Assembly (NCBI GenBank): GCA_011525695.1
Contig: WYBX01000016.1
Coordinates: forward strand, 1 to 37,501
Length of the DNA: 37,501 nt
Origin: Verrucomicrobiia bacterium
GTDB taxonomy: Bacteria > Verrucomicrobiota > Verrucomicrobiia > Opitutales > Opitutaceae
Reading direction: 5' to 3'
The notes beneath the pieces were generated by a model. That model made no database searches and was not told where the DNA came from. It saw nothing but the letters and a program-made list of their open reading frames with translations. How positions within the stretch are numbered: the stretch's first letter is position 1; the number at the start of each line of letters is the position of its first letter. Shown piece after piece: positions 24,738 through 32,806 of the stretch. The translations under genes and the position numbers were made by a program.

Positions 24738-26435
24738 ATGAAAACCACGGGAGCCATCCTCCTTCGCATCCTGCTCGAGCGGCAGGGTATTCACACGCTC
24801 GCCGGCATTCCCGGCGGAGCCATCCTGCCGTTCTACGATGCCCTCCATGAGGGCCCCATCCGTCACATCCTGGCCCGGCACGAACAAGGCGCCGGGTTCA
24901 TTGCCCAGGGCATGGCGCGGGCCACGGGCCGGGCCGCCGTCTGCCTCGCCACGTCCGGTCCCGGCGCGACCAACCTCCTCACGGCCATCGCGGACGCGCG
25001 GCTCGACTCCGTCCCGCTCGTCGCGATCACCGGCCAGGTGCCGCAGCCGCTGATTGGCACCGATGCCTTCCAGGAGGTCGACACCTACGGGCTGACGCTG
25101 CCGATCACCAAGCACAATTTCCTCGTGCGTTCGGCGGCCGAGTTGCTCGAGGTGGTGCCGCTGGCATTCCAGATCGCCGAGTCCGGCCGGCCGGGCCCCG
25201 TCGCGATCGACGTGCCGAAGGATGTGCTCAATGCCCTGATCGAAATCGATCCGGACTCGCTGCCGGCACCGGGCCGCGCCCTGCCCGTGCCGGACTGCCC
25301 GGAGGCCGGCATCGTCGCGTTGGCGGCGGAACTCGCCGCCGCCCGGCGGCCGGTCCTTTACCTGGGAGGCGGCGTGATTGCGGCGGAGGCGTCGGCCCTG
25401 GCCTGCACGCTGGCGCACCGGCTGCAGGCGCCCGTTGTATCCACATTGATGGCACTGGGTGCGATGCCGCCGGACGATCCGCTGTTCATGGGCATGCTCG
25501 GGATGCACGGCGGCAAGGGAACCAATCTCCTGCTCGAGGAGGCGGACCTGCTGCTGGCCATCGGGGCCCGCTTCGATGACCGCGCCACCGGCAAGGCCGC
25601 GGCGTTCTGCCCCCGGGCCCGGATCGCCCATATCGACATCGATCGCGCCGAGATCGGAAAGATCAAGACGCCGGTGCACGGGCTGACGGGCGACGCTGCC
25701 GACATCCTCCGACGGCTGCTGGCGCATCTGCCGGTCGCACCGGCGGGCGGCGCCTGGCGGGCGAGGGCCGCGCAGCTGCGCCGCGAGCATCCCCTGCAGG
25801 TGCCGCCAGCCGCGGAAGACCCGCTGCATCCGCTCAATCTCATCTCATTTCTGGCCCGGGAGCTGCCGGCGACCGCGCTGGTCGCGACCGACGTGGGCCA
25901 GCACCAGATGTGGGTGGCGCAGGCATTTCCATTCCGCCGGCCGCGGACGCTGCTCACCTCCGGCGGGCTCGGCACGATGGGCTTTGGCCTGCCCGTGGCC
26001 ATTGGCGCGGCGCTGGCCTGTCCCGGCCGCCGGGTTGCCTGTGTGAGCGGCGACGGATCCATTTTGATGAACATCCAGGAACTCGCCACCTTGGCCGAAC
26101 TGGATCTGCCGGTGGCGATCCTCGTCTTCAACAACGCCAACCTGGGGCTGGTCCGCCAGCAGCAGCAGTTGTTCTATGGCCGGCGCTACGCCGCCTCCCG
26201 CTTCGCGTCGGTGCCGGATTTTGCGGCGGTGGCGCAGGGGTTCGGCATCCGGGGGGTGCGGCTGGATCCGGGCGGCGATCCGCTCGGGGAACTGGCCGCC
26301 GCCCTCGCGAAGCCGGGGCCCTGCCTCATCGACATCCCGATCCACGATGCGGCGAACGTCTTTCCGATGGTGCCGCCGGGTGCCGCGAATCATCAAACCC
26401 TCACCGCTCCCGAACTCGAACCTGCCACGCCATGA
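24738..26435 (+). CDS. ilvB: Acetolactate synthase, large (catalytic) subunit
   Basis: Condenses two pyruvates to acetolactate, or pyruvate with 2-ketobutyrate, the first shared step of valine, leucine and isoleucine synthesis; 565 residues, like E. coli IlvB (562). Visible: catalytic ThDP-activating Glu at residue 49 in ARHEQGAGFIAQGMARATG, the FAD/central domain (GARFDDRATGKAAAF), and the ThDP/Mg motif from residue 438 (GDGSILMNIQELATLAEL, then FNNANLG). ATG 24738 follows the attenuator terminator by 54 nt; the frame extends upstream only into leader DNA. ilvN overlaps by 4 nt (ATGA). Confidence 0.96.
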   Translation: MKTTGAILLRILLERQGIHTLAGIPGGAILPFYDALHEGPIRHILARHEQGAGFIAQGMARATGRAAVCLATSGPGATNLLTAIADARLDSVPLVAITGQVPQPLIGTDAFQEVDTYGLTLPITKHNFLVRSAAELLEVVPLAFQIAESGRPGPVAIDVPKDVLNALIEIDPDSLPAPGRALPVPDCPEAGIVALAAELAAARRPVLYLGGGVIAAEASALACTLAHRLQAPVVSTLMALGAMPPDDPLFMGMLGMHGGKGTNLLLEEADLLLAIGARFDDRATGKAAAFCPRARIAHIDIDRAEIGKIKTPVHGLTGDAADILRRLLAHLPVAPAGGAWRARAAQLRREHPLQVPPAAEDPLHPLNLISFLARELPATALVATDVGQHQMWVAQAFPFRRPRTLLTSGGLGTMGFGLPVAIGAALACPGRRVACVSGDGSILMNIQELATLAELDLPVAILVFNNANLGLVRQQQQLFYGRRYAASRFASVPDFAAVAQGFGIRGVRLDPGGDPLGELAAALAKPGPCLIDIPIHDAANVFPMVPPGAANHQTLTAPELEPATP

Positions 26436-26740
26436 CTCCTGCCAACTTCCTGCCCACCGCCCGGGCCACCGTGCTCGAACTCCGCGTCCGCAACCACCCC
26501 GGCGCGATGTCGCACATCACCGGGCTCTTCGCCCGCCGCGGCTTCAATCTCGAGGCAATCGCCTGCGCGCCCATGGGCGATTGCGCCACGAGCCGGATGC
26601 TGCTGCTGGTCGCGGCTGAGCCGCGGCTCGATCAGGTCGAGCGGCAGCTGGCAAGGCTGCACGATGTCCTCAGCGTCAGCGAACGGCCGGATCTCGGGCC
26701 GGAATTTTTCGCCGGGATGTTCGTCGCGGCCTCCGGCTGA
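26432..26740 (+). CDS. ilvN: Acetolactate synthase, small (regulatory) subunit
   Basis: Single-ACT-domain regulatory subunit, 102 residues, which binds the valine end product and stimulates the large subunit. Its core, ELRVRNHPGAMSHITGLFAR followed by RGFNLEAIACAPMGD, closely resembles the short E. coli IlvN (96 residues: '[20 protein letters not shown]...'), not the longer IlvH type of about 160 residues. The ATG overlaps the ilvB stop by 4 nt. The usual branched-chain partner ilvC is not downstream. Confidence 0.93.
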   Translation: MTPANFLPTARATVLELRVRNHPGAMSHITGLFARRGFNLEAIACAPMGDCATSRMLLLVAAEPRLDQVERQLARLHDVLSVSERPDLGPEFFAGMFVAASG

Positions 26741-26784
26741 TCGGGCATTTTTGCGAGGACGCTCCTCTTTCTCGTTCTTCGTAA

Positions 26785-26835
26785 TCGTTCTCGTTCTCTC
26801 TCGGGAGGCGCCGTCGAGAGCGATTGCGAGAACGA
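26785..26835 (+). terminator. Hairpin downstream of ilvN
   Basis: TCGTTCTCG (26785-26793) and CGAGAACGA (26827-26835) form a perfect 9-bp outer stem, with CTCTCG/CGAGAG as an inner stem. No U-tract follows, so it may act as an mRNA 3' end stabiliser, or be a dispersed repeat, and not an intrinsic terminator. Confidence 0.4.
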
Positions 26836-26906
26836 CACAATTCAGGGATTTCCCGATACCCAACTGCCGGCGGTTCGTCTAGGATGCGCCGACCCCAAGT
26901 CCCCCA

Positions 26907-27122
26907 ATGGCTGACAATGATCACGGCTTCGAGCCGACGGATGATGTTCTGTTCCGCTTTGAGCGGCGTATCGCAAGACGGGCCGACGAGCTCTCGCGGC
27001 AGCATGGTTTTGATCGCTGGAATGCGCTTGACCACTGGCGCACGGCCGAGCGGGAGATCATGACCGAAACCGTTTCGGCCGATCGGGTCGACTGGAACGG
27101 GTTCCTCCCCCGGCACCCGTAG
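26907..27122 (+). CDS. DUF2934-like small protein
   Basis: A 71-residue protein with the DUF2934 pattern: a helix FRFERRIARRADELSRQHGF followed by DHWRTAEREIM (family pattern: 'iR.rAYelwe..Grp.g...eHWl.AEre'). Members are small, of unknown function, and frequent in Verrucomicrobiota and Acidobacteriota. It is rich in charged residues with no signal peptide or membrane helix. ATG 26907 is chosen because the match begins right after it. It lies 166 nt after ilvN and may be transcribed separately. Confidence 0.65.
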   Translation: MADNDHGFEPTDDVLFRFERRIARRADELSRQHGFDRWNALDHWRTAEREIMTETVSADRVDWNGFLPRHP

Positions 27123-27149
27123 CAACCGGAGTCTCCTGCATTCCTGCGG

Positions 27150-27345
27150 CCGGGGCGGAGGGCCGAAGGCCCGTTTCATCCCAGCCTGGGCCAACGGCCC
27201 AGGTTTCCGTGCCGAAAAAATCTCAGGGCTGACGGCCCGATTCATCGACCCGAGCGGCCGGATGGATCGGGCTTTCAGCCCTCGATTACGTTCGACCATG
27301 CTCCTGGGCCGGCGGCGGCCGCCAGCCCAGGCTGGAATGTGGTCG
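27150..27345 (+). repeat. Series of short GC hairpins downstream of the DUF2934 gene
   Basis: The gap 27123-27392 has no gene but holds a row of small palindromes: GGGCCGAAGGCCC near 27160, TGGGCCAACGGCCCA near 27187, GGGCTGACGGCCC near 27226, GGGCTTTCAGCCC near 27269, and CAGCCCAGGCTG near 27323. Two are followed by nearly the same tail, GGCCCGTTTCATC and GGCCCGATTCATC. The pattern suggests a family of dispersed REP-like units. The convergent gene ends (DUF2934 and iorB) also suggest a termination role. Confidence 0.6.
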
Positions 27346-27392
27346 CGCCGTTGGCGCTTCCGATCTCGAAACCGCAACCGGGTGGTGGGCGA

Positions 27393-29609
27393 TCAGGACC
27401 AGCGCAGGTCGGTCTTCGTCAGCGGCATCTGCCGGATCCGTTTGCCGGTGGCGGCAAAGATCGCATTGCAGATCGCCGGCGCGACCGGCGGGATTGCCGG
27501 TTCACCGAGCCCGGTGGTCGGATAATCCGTCTTCAGGAAGTACGTTTCGATCTTCTTCGGGGCCTCCGTGATCCGGATCAGCGGGTAGTCGTGGAAGTTG
27601 CTCTGGACGACCCGGCCGCGCTCGATGTCGAGTTCCTGCATCAGCAGGACGCCAAGGCCGTCCACCACCGAACCCTCGACCTGGTTTTCCGCGCCGCTGA
27701 GGTTGACGATTTGGGCGCCCACATCGCCCACCGAGATGAAGCGATCGACGGTCAGCTGGCCCTCGCGGGTGACGGTGACCTCCGCGATCTGCGCGAAATA
27801 GCCCTTGTGGCTGAAGTGGAACCCGATTCCGGCCCCCGAGCCCTTCGGATATTTTTTCCGGCCCCAGCCGGCCTTCTCCGCGGCGAACTTGAGCACATTG
27901 CGCATCCGCGCGACGTTGTACGCGGCTGAGCGGGGACCGCCCGAGCCCGGCTTCTCGTCCTGGGAACCCAGGAGTTCGAGCCGGATTTCCAGCGGGTCGC
28001 GGCCGGCGGCGTGCGCCAGTTCGTCGATGAAGCTATGGATGACCCAGGAGAAGACGCAGCTGCCGGGCGCGCGCCAGGGCCCCATCGGCCAGCCGGTCTC
28101 GAACATCGTCTGTTCGGCCTGGTAGTTCGGGATCCAGCGGCCGGGGAACTCATCGGGACTCAGGCTCCCTCCGCTGCCCGGGCTGCCGCCCTCGCCGAAG
28201 GTGAAGAAGTGATTCCTCCAGGCGGTGACCCGTCCCTGCGCGTCGACCGCCCCCTTCAGGAAATGAATTCCGCCGGGCCGGTAATGATCGTGGCGCAAGT
28301 CATCCTCCCGGCTCCAGGCGAGCTTCACCGGCGCACCGTTGACGCGGTGGGCGATGGCCGCGGCCTCGACCGCGAAGTCCGAGCTGAGCCGGCGGCCAAA
28401 GCCGCCGCCGCTGCGGGTGAGGTGAATCTTGATTTTCTCCTCGGGCAGGTTGAGGAGCTTGGACACGGCGGTGGCATTGCGCGCCGGATTCTGCGACGGC
28501 GACCAGATTTCCAGCACGCCGTCCTTGAACTGGGCGGTGGTGTTCTGCGGCTCGAGGCTGGCGTGGGAGATGAACGGATACAGGTACTCCGCCTCGACCA
28601 CCTTGGCCGCCCCGGCGAACGCCCGGCCGATGTCGCCGTCCTTGCGCAGGACCTTGTCGCCCGGCCCGGCGGCCTTCTGGCGCGCCTCGGCCACGTACGA
28701 GTTCCAGCTCTGTTCGGCCACCTTGCCCTCATCCCAGGTGACGCGGAGCTGCCGGCGGGCGCTGATGACCGCCCACGTGGATTCGCCGACGATGGCTACC
28801 CCGGGGACGAGTTCCTTCACGATGCCATTGCCTTCGAGCACGAAGGCATCCTTCACGCCGGGCATCCGCTTGATTTGATCGAGGTTCGCCGAGACGACCT
28901 TCCCGCCGAACGCGGGGCATTTCTCGTAGGCGGCGTAGAGCATTCCTGGCAGCTTCACGTCGAAGCCAAACAGGGGCTGGCCGGTCACGAGCTTGCGGCT
29001 GTCGACCTGCGGGAACCGCTTTCCGAGCAGCCGGTAATCGGCGGGATCCTTGAGCCGGACGGCACCTTCGGCCGGCACGGGCAGCGTGGCCGCCTTCGCG
29101 GCGAGCTGCCCGTAGCTGAGCGATTTTCCCGAGGAGTGCACGACGGTCGCATTGACCGCGCGGCACTCGCTGGCGGGCACCTTCCAGGTCTGGGCCGCGG
29201 CCTCGACCAGCATCGTGCGGGCGGTGGCGCCGAGCCGGTGGAAATTGTCGTAGTTGTTTGGGGTCGAGTTGCTGCCGCCGGCGCTCTGGCTGCCGTATTT
29301 CGCGTCGAAATCGCCCTGCTCGATCGTGACGGCCTCCCAGGGCACCTCGAGTTGCTCGGCGATGATCATCGGCAGCGACGTTTTGACGCCCTGGCCCATC
29401 TCGGGCTGCTTGGAGATGATCGTGATCGCGCCTGCCGGCGTGATCCGGATGAAGGCGTTCGGGGTGAAGTCGCTGGAGCCGCGCTCGGCTGCGGAAGCCT
29501 CGCCTCCGCTGCGAATGTAGAATGCGAGGGCCAGGCCGCCACCGGCGAGCCCGGTAAGCTTGATGAAATCGCGGCGGCTGACCGGGGTGGAAAGGGTCGT
29601 GGTGCTCAT
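27393..29609 (-). CDS. Molybdopterin-binding aldehyde/heterocycle dehydrogenase subunit (IorB-like)
   Basis: Large subunit of a xanthine-oxidase-family molybdenum hydroxylase, isoquinoline 1-oxidoreductase beta type, 738 residues. The N-terminus carries a Tat signal ([19 protein letters not shown]), so the enzyme is exported folded. Moco-contacting segments are visible: [17 protein letters not shown] near the N-terminus, [14 protein letters not shown] [32 protein letters not shown], and the catalytic-Glu motif [19 protein letters not shown] near the end. The 2Fe-2S subunit gene precedes it with a 4-nt overlap. Physiological substrate is unknown; relatives oxidise N-heterocycles or aldehydes. 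No XdhC-type chaperone or cytochrome partner is seen nearby. Confidence 0.92.
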   Translation of the reverse strand: MSTTTLSTPVSRRDFIKLTGLAGGGLALAFYIRSGGEASAAERGSSDFTPNAFIRITPAGAITIISKQPEMGQGVKTSLPMIIAEQLEVPWEAVTIEQGDFDAKYGSQSAGGSNSTPNNYDNFHRLGATARTMLVEAAAQTWKVPASECRAVNATVVHSSGKSLSYGQLAAKAATLPVPAEGAVRLKDPADYRLLGKRFPQVDSRKLVTGQPLFGFDVKLPGMLYAAYEKCPAFGGKVVSANLDQIKRMPGVKDAFVLEGNGIVKELVPGVAIVGESTWAVISARRQLRVTWDEGKVAEQSWNSYVAEARQKAAGPGDKVLRKDGDIGRAFAGAAKVVEAEYLYPFISHASLEPQNTTAQFKDGVLEIWSPSQNPARNATAVSKLLNLPEEKIKIHLTRSGGGFGRRLSSDFAVEAAAIAHRVNGAPVKLAWSREDDLRHDHYRPGGIHFLKGAVDAQGRVTAWRNHFFTFGEGGSPGSGGSLSPDEFPGRWIPNYQAEQTMFETGWPMGPWRAPGSCVFSWVIHSFIDELAHAAGRDPLEIRLELLGSQDEKPGSGGPRSAAYNVARMRNVLKFAAEKAGWGRKKYPKGSGAGIGFHFSHKGYFAQIAEVTVTREGQLTVDRFISVGDVGAQIVNLSGAENQVEGSVVDGLGVLLMQELDIERGRVVQSNFHDYPLIRITEAPKKIETYFLKTDYPTTGLGEPAIPPVAPAICNAIFAATGKRIRQMPLTKTDLRWS

Positions 29610-30091
29610 TGGGTGGCCTCCTTCCCGCCGGCGTTGAGTTCGACGGCGCGTTTGATCCCGGCGCGAATCCGCATGTACGTGCCGCAGCGGCAGAGATTGC
29701 CCGCCATGGCCCCGTCGATGTCGTCATCACTGGGCTTGGGGTTGTCGCGCAGGAGCGCGGCGGCTGTCATGATCTGGCCGGCCTGGCAGTAGCCGCACTG
29801 GGCCACGTCGAGTTCGCTCCACGCCTGTTGGACCGGGTGAAGCCGATCCGCCTCGGCGGCGAGGCCCTCGATGGTGGTGACCTTCATCCGCCCGACGGTG
29901 GAGACCGGGGTCATGCAGGCGCGGGTGGGGACGCCGTTCAGGTGGATCGTGCAGGCACCGCACTGACCAATGCCACAACCATACTTCGTACCGACGAGGT
30001 CGAGTTCATCACGGAGCACCCAGAGGATGGGGGTGTCCGGCGCCACGTCCACGGTGCGGGACTGGCCGTTGATGTTGAGCGTGTACTTCAT
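29606..30091 (-). CDS. 2Fe-2S subunit of IorAB-type molybdenum hydroxylase
   Basis: Electron-transfer subunit of 161 residues. A plant-type 2Fe-2S domain near the N-terminus shows [15 protein letters not shown] with a later Cys in RACMTPVST; the C-terminal helical 2Fe-2S domain shows [17 protein letters not shown] and [15 protein letters not shown]. It has no signal of its own and would be co-exported with the Tat-bearing IorB-like subunit. Gene order small-then-large and the 4-nt overlap match the iorAB layout. Confidence 0.94.
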   Translation of the reverse strand: MKYTLNINGQSRTVDVAPDTPILWVLRDELDLVGTKYGCGIGQCGACTIHLNGVPTRACMTPVSTVGRMKVTTIEGLAAEADRLHPVQQAWSELDVAQCGYCQAGQIMTAAALLRDNPKPSDDDIDGAMAGNLCRCGTYMRIRAGIKRAVELNAGGKEATQ

Positions 30092-30395
30092 GGGTGGGTG
30101 GGATCAGCGCAGCCTGAGGGGTACAGGCGGGGCTCGGGCTGAGACGAGCGGGAGCGCGGAAGGTAGCCAACAAAAATCGGCCGTCAATGGCCGATGGCGG
30201 AGAAACTTGGGCCCGGTTAACGGGGAAATCCCCGACATCCGGATGGGCCGCTGCGGCCGCGACTCCCAATGGATCGATGGCGGGGGCGATGGCGCCATTT
30301 GCCATCATCGCTTTCCGTGGAATGGGCGGTGGATAGCCGGTCGAATGGCTTTCAGCGGCGGGACTCTTGCGGAAAATGTGAATCGGAACGCTTTT

Positions 30396-30481
30396 CGCCG
30401 GTTGAAAACCGGCGCTACCCCAGGCAGCCGCACGCGCCAACGATCTCCGGACCCGCCAGAGGGCCGGCCCGCCGTAGCGCC
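30396..30481. repeat. Inverted pair of REP-like elements in the iorA-arsR spacer
   Basis: CGCCGGTT-GAA-AACCGGCG at 30396-30414 runs into GGCGCTAC (30411-30418), and the opposite orientation GTAGCGCC occurs at 30474-30481. The same stem and the GGCGCTAC end occur at 17551-17574 inside the nuo operon. The rest of the 600-nt spacer 30092-30692 shows no gene that I can support. Confidence 0.6.
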
Positions 30482-30663
30482 GCGTTTCCGACCGGCGACA
30501 TTCAATTCGAATTGCATGCTCTTCCACCCGGTCGAATGCGCGCTGCGCCTCGACCTGATGAGACCCGGCAAGATGGGTAGAGAGTTATGGCGGGACGCCG
30601 CGGCCACGTGCAGAACGCGCCCGATGGTTTCGAGCCCTGTACTTGACAGGCCTGAATTAGTAT

Positions 30664-30679
30664 TTAACCATACGGTTAA
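30664..30679 (+). promoter_or_regulatory. Palindromic operator of the ArsR regulator
   Basis: TTAACCATACGGTTAA: 6-nt arms TTAACC/GGTTAA around four bases, ending 22 nt before the preferred arsR start. A TTGACA -35 box lies at 30643-30648, so the palindrome overlaps the expected -10 region, as in an autorepressed promoter. ArsR regulators linked to SRPBCC genes commonly have such sites; binding itself is inferred. Confidence 0.6.
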
Positions 30680-30701
30680 GTAACACGAATTCGTGCCCGC
30701 A

Positions 30702-31052
30702 ATGACCGCCGATCAACTGAGCCTCACCTTCGCTGCGCTCGCCGATCCCACGCGGCGGGCGCTGCTCGAATTGCTGAGCGTGCGCGACATGGCGGTCACC
30801 GAGCTCGCAGCGCCGTTCGACATCAGCCTGCCGGCGATATCGAAGCACCTGAAGGTGCTGGCGCGCGCCGGGCTCATCGAGCAGGGCCGCGAGGCCCAGG
30901 TGCGGCCGTGCCAGCTCAAGGCCGAGCCGCTCAAGGCCGCTGCGGACTGGGTCGGGATCTACCGCCAGCACTGGGACGAGAGCTTCGATCGGCTCGACGA
31001 CTACCTGAAGGAGCTCCAGGCGAAACCGGCCGGGCGCGAGCGCAAGCATTAG
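30702..31052 (+). CDS. ArsR-family winged-helix transcriptional regulator
   Basis: A 116-residue repressor of the ArsR/SmtB fold. It begins MTADQLSLTFAALADPTRRA, typical of the metal-independent ArsR group linked to AHSA1/SRPBCC genes. The recognition helix is in FDISLPAISKHLKVLARAGL. No metal-binding ELCV(C/G)D cysteine pair is present. ATG 30702 is preferred; GTG 30693 would add three residues. A palindromic operator precedes it, and two SRPBCC genes follow on the same strand at short distances (28 and 14 nt), so it probably represses its own operon. Confidence 0.9.
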   Translation: MTADQLSLTFAALADPTRRALLELLSVRDMAVTELAAPFDISLPAISKHLKVLARAGLIEQGREAQVRPCQLKAEPLKAAADWVGIYRQHWDESFDRLDDYLKELQAKPAGRERKH

Positions 31053-31080
31053 ACCTCCAGCCACCCGTTTTTCCCTTTCC

Positions 31081-31545
31081 ATGCCCGAGCAAGATTTCTC
31101 CAACCCCGCTCCGGACGCGCACGAGATCGTCAATTCGCGTGTGGTGGCCGCGCCCCGCGAAATGGTCTTCGCCGCCTTCGCCGATCCCGGCGTGCTGGCG
31201 TGCTGGTGGGGTCCGAACGGCTTCACGAACGAGTTTCACGAATTCGATTTTCGCAACGGCGGCGTGTGGCGGTTCACGATGCGCGGGCCCGATGGCGCCA
31301 GTTACGCGATGGATCATCGTTTTGTCGAAATCGTGCCACCGGCGCGCGTCGCGGTGCGCCACCTCCAGCCGGGCCATGATTTCACGCTCACGGTCAGCCT
31401 CGAGGAGCGCGCTGGCGGCACCGGAGTCACGTGGCGGATGCGCTTCGATGATCCGGCCGAGGCCGCGCGGCTGCGGCGTTTTCTCGAGGTCGCGAACGAC
31501 GAGAACCTCGACCGGCTTGCCGCCCAAGTTTCCACCCAACCCTGA
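31081..31545 (+). CDS. SRPBCC/AHSA1 domain protein
   Basis: A 154-residue single START-like (SRPBCC) domain of the AHSA1/YndB type, a hydrophobic-ligand fold. Signatures: SRVVAAPREMVFAAFADPG near the start, LACWWGPNGFTNEFHEFDF, and GGVWRFTMRGPDGASYAMDH. The ligand is unknown; such genes beside ArsR regulators are common and their products are sometimes linked to stress or xenobiotic response. It lies 28 nt after arsR. Confidence 0.9.
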   Translation: MPEQDFSNPAPDAHEIVNSRVVAAPREMVFAAFADPGVLACWWGPNGFTNEFHEFDFRNGGVWRFTMRGPDGASYAMDHRFVEIVPPARVAVRHLQPGHDFTLTVSLEERAGGTGVTWRMRFDDPAEAARLRRFLEVANDENLDRLAAQVSTQP

Positions 31546-31559
31546 ACCCTGCTGTTCCC

Positions 31560-32546
31560 ATGCCACCCGCCTCCGCCGACTCCACTGCCGATCGCGAGAT
31601 CGTGCTTTCCCGCGTCTTCTCCGCCCCGCGTTCCCTCGTCTGGGAGGCGTGGACCAACCCGGAGCATGTCACCAAATGGTGGGGCCCGCGCGGTTTCACC
31701 AGCGTCACCAAGCGCCACGAGTTTCGGGTCGGCGGCGTCTGGGAGCACACGATGATTGGTCCCGACGGCACCCGTTTCCCCAACAAGAGCATTTTTCGGG
31801 AAATCGTGCCGCCGGAGCGGATCGTGTATTCCCACGGCGGAGGACGGGAGGATGGCGAGGTGCCCGGTGCGAACTTCACGGCGACCTGGACGTTCGAGGC
31901 GCTCGATGCCGAACGGACCAAAGTCACCGGCCGGATGCTCTTCCCGAGCGCGGCGTCGCGGGATCACGTCGTGCGCGAGTTCGGCGCCGTCGAGGGTGGC
32001 AGGCAGACGCTCGAGCGGCTGGGCGAACAGCTCGCCGCGATGCAGTCGAAGCCGTTCGTCATCGCGCGCGAGTTCGACGCGCCGCGCGATCTTGTGTGGA
32101 AGGTCTGGACCGAGCGCGAGCATTTCGCGCGCTGGTTCGGTCCCAAGGGAATGTCGATTTCCATCGCACAGTTCGATCTGCGGCCCGGCGGGCTGTGTCA
32201 CTATTCCATGACGCTGCGCGATGGGAAGAAGGTGTGGGGCAAGGCTGTCTACCGTGAAATCGTGCCGCCGACGAAGCTCGTGTGGATCAATTCATTTTCC
32301 GATGAGCATGCCGGCACCACGCGCCATCCGTTGAACAAGGATCGCTGGCCGCTGCAGATGCTTACGGTCATCACGTTTGCGGAAAACGCCGGCCGGACGA
32401 CTGTGACCGTGAACTGGCTGCCGATCGATTCGGACCCCGACGAGCGTCGCGTATTCGACCAAAGCCTGGCGAGCATGAGCGGCGGCTGGGGCGGGACCTT
32501 CGACCAGCTTGCAGCCTACCTCGCGGAAGTCTCGCGGCGGGCCTGA
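31560..32546 (+). CDS. Tandem two-domain SRPBCC/AHSA1 protein
   Basis: A 328-residue protein with two SRPBCC domains in one chain. Domain 1 (about 10-155): VLSRVFSAPRSLVWEAWTNP, VTKWWGPRGFTSVTKRHEF. Domain 2 (about 170-325): VIAREFDAPRDLVWKVWTER, FARWFGPKGMSISIAQFDL and GLCHYSMTLRDGKKVWGKAV. Each half aligns with the single-domain protein upstream, so it probably arose by duplication and fusion. It starts 14 nt after the previous gene and ends the arsR operon. Confidence 0.9.
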   Translation: MPPASADSTADREIVLSRVFSAPRSLVWEAWTNPEHVTKWWGPRGFTSVTKRHEFRVGGVWEHTMIGPDGTRFPNKSIFREIVPPERIVYSHGGGREDGEVPGANFTATWTFEALDAERTKVTGRMLFPSAASRDHVVREFGAVEGGRQTLERLGEQLAAMQSKPFVIAREFDAPRDLVWKVWTEREHFARWFGPKGMSISIAQFDLRPGGLCHYSMTLRDGKKVWGKAVYREIVPPTKLVWINSFSDEHAGTTRHPLNKDRWPLQMLTVITFAENAGRTTVTVNWLPIDSDPDERRVFDQSLASMSGGWGGTFDQLAAYLAEVSRRA

Positions 32547-32552
32547 GCCGGG

Positions 32553-32575
32553 GCCCGCGTTCCGCGGGCGGTTTG
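32553..32575 (+). terminator. Hairpin after the SRPBCC operon
   Basis: GCCCGCG (32553-32559), loop TTC, CGCGGGC (32563-32569), then GGTTTG. A 7-bp GC stem lies 6 nt past the stop codon with only a weak T-rich tail. Confidence 0.45.
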
Positions 32576-32647
32576 GGTTCGACTGAGTCACGCCATGTTC
32601 GGGATCCGGCGCCCCCGCGTCGAATGCCATTCCGCAATGCGATCTGC

Positions 32648-32716
32648 GGGCGCAGTCCCTCGACTCCGCTCGGGACCCTGAGCTTGTCGAACGGGGCAAG
32701 GCTGCGCCCCTACGAA
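32648..32716. repeat. GGGCGCAG repeat interrupted by a nested palindrome
   Basis: The sequence begins GGGCGCAG and ends CTGCGCCCCTACGA, the same arm as at 16579-16606. Its centre is split by a 34-nt element at 32659-32692 (CTCGACTCCGCTC ... GAGCTTGTCGAAC) that closely matches the nested palindrome at 15083-15115. This is a repeat within a repeat, in the convergent gap 32547-32806 between the SRPBCC operon and abiEii. Confidence 0.65.
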
Positions 32717-32806
32717 CCCGATTCCGATCCCGATTGGGCTTACGGGAAAAACTGGCGCACCCGTAGGGAGTTTCCTCGTCTGCCGCATATCACTATCGTT
32801 TAACGA

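Noticed and set aside
24465..25829. A 454-codon minus-strand frame across ilvB and its leader
   Set aside because: It is antisense to ilvB, has shadow-like composition and no family; ilvB is certain on the plus strand.
30009..30527. Open minus-strand frame in the iorA-arsR spacer
   Set aside because: It overlaps iorA and runs through palindromic repeats; no domain and repeat-derived composition.
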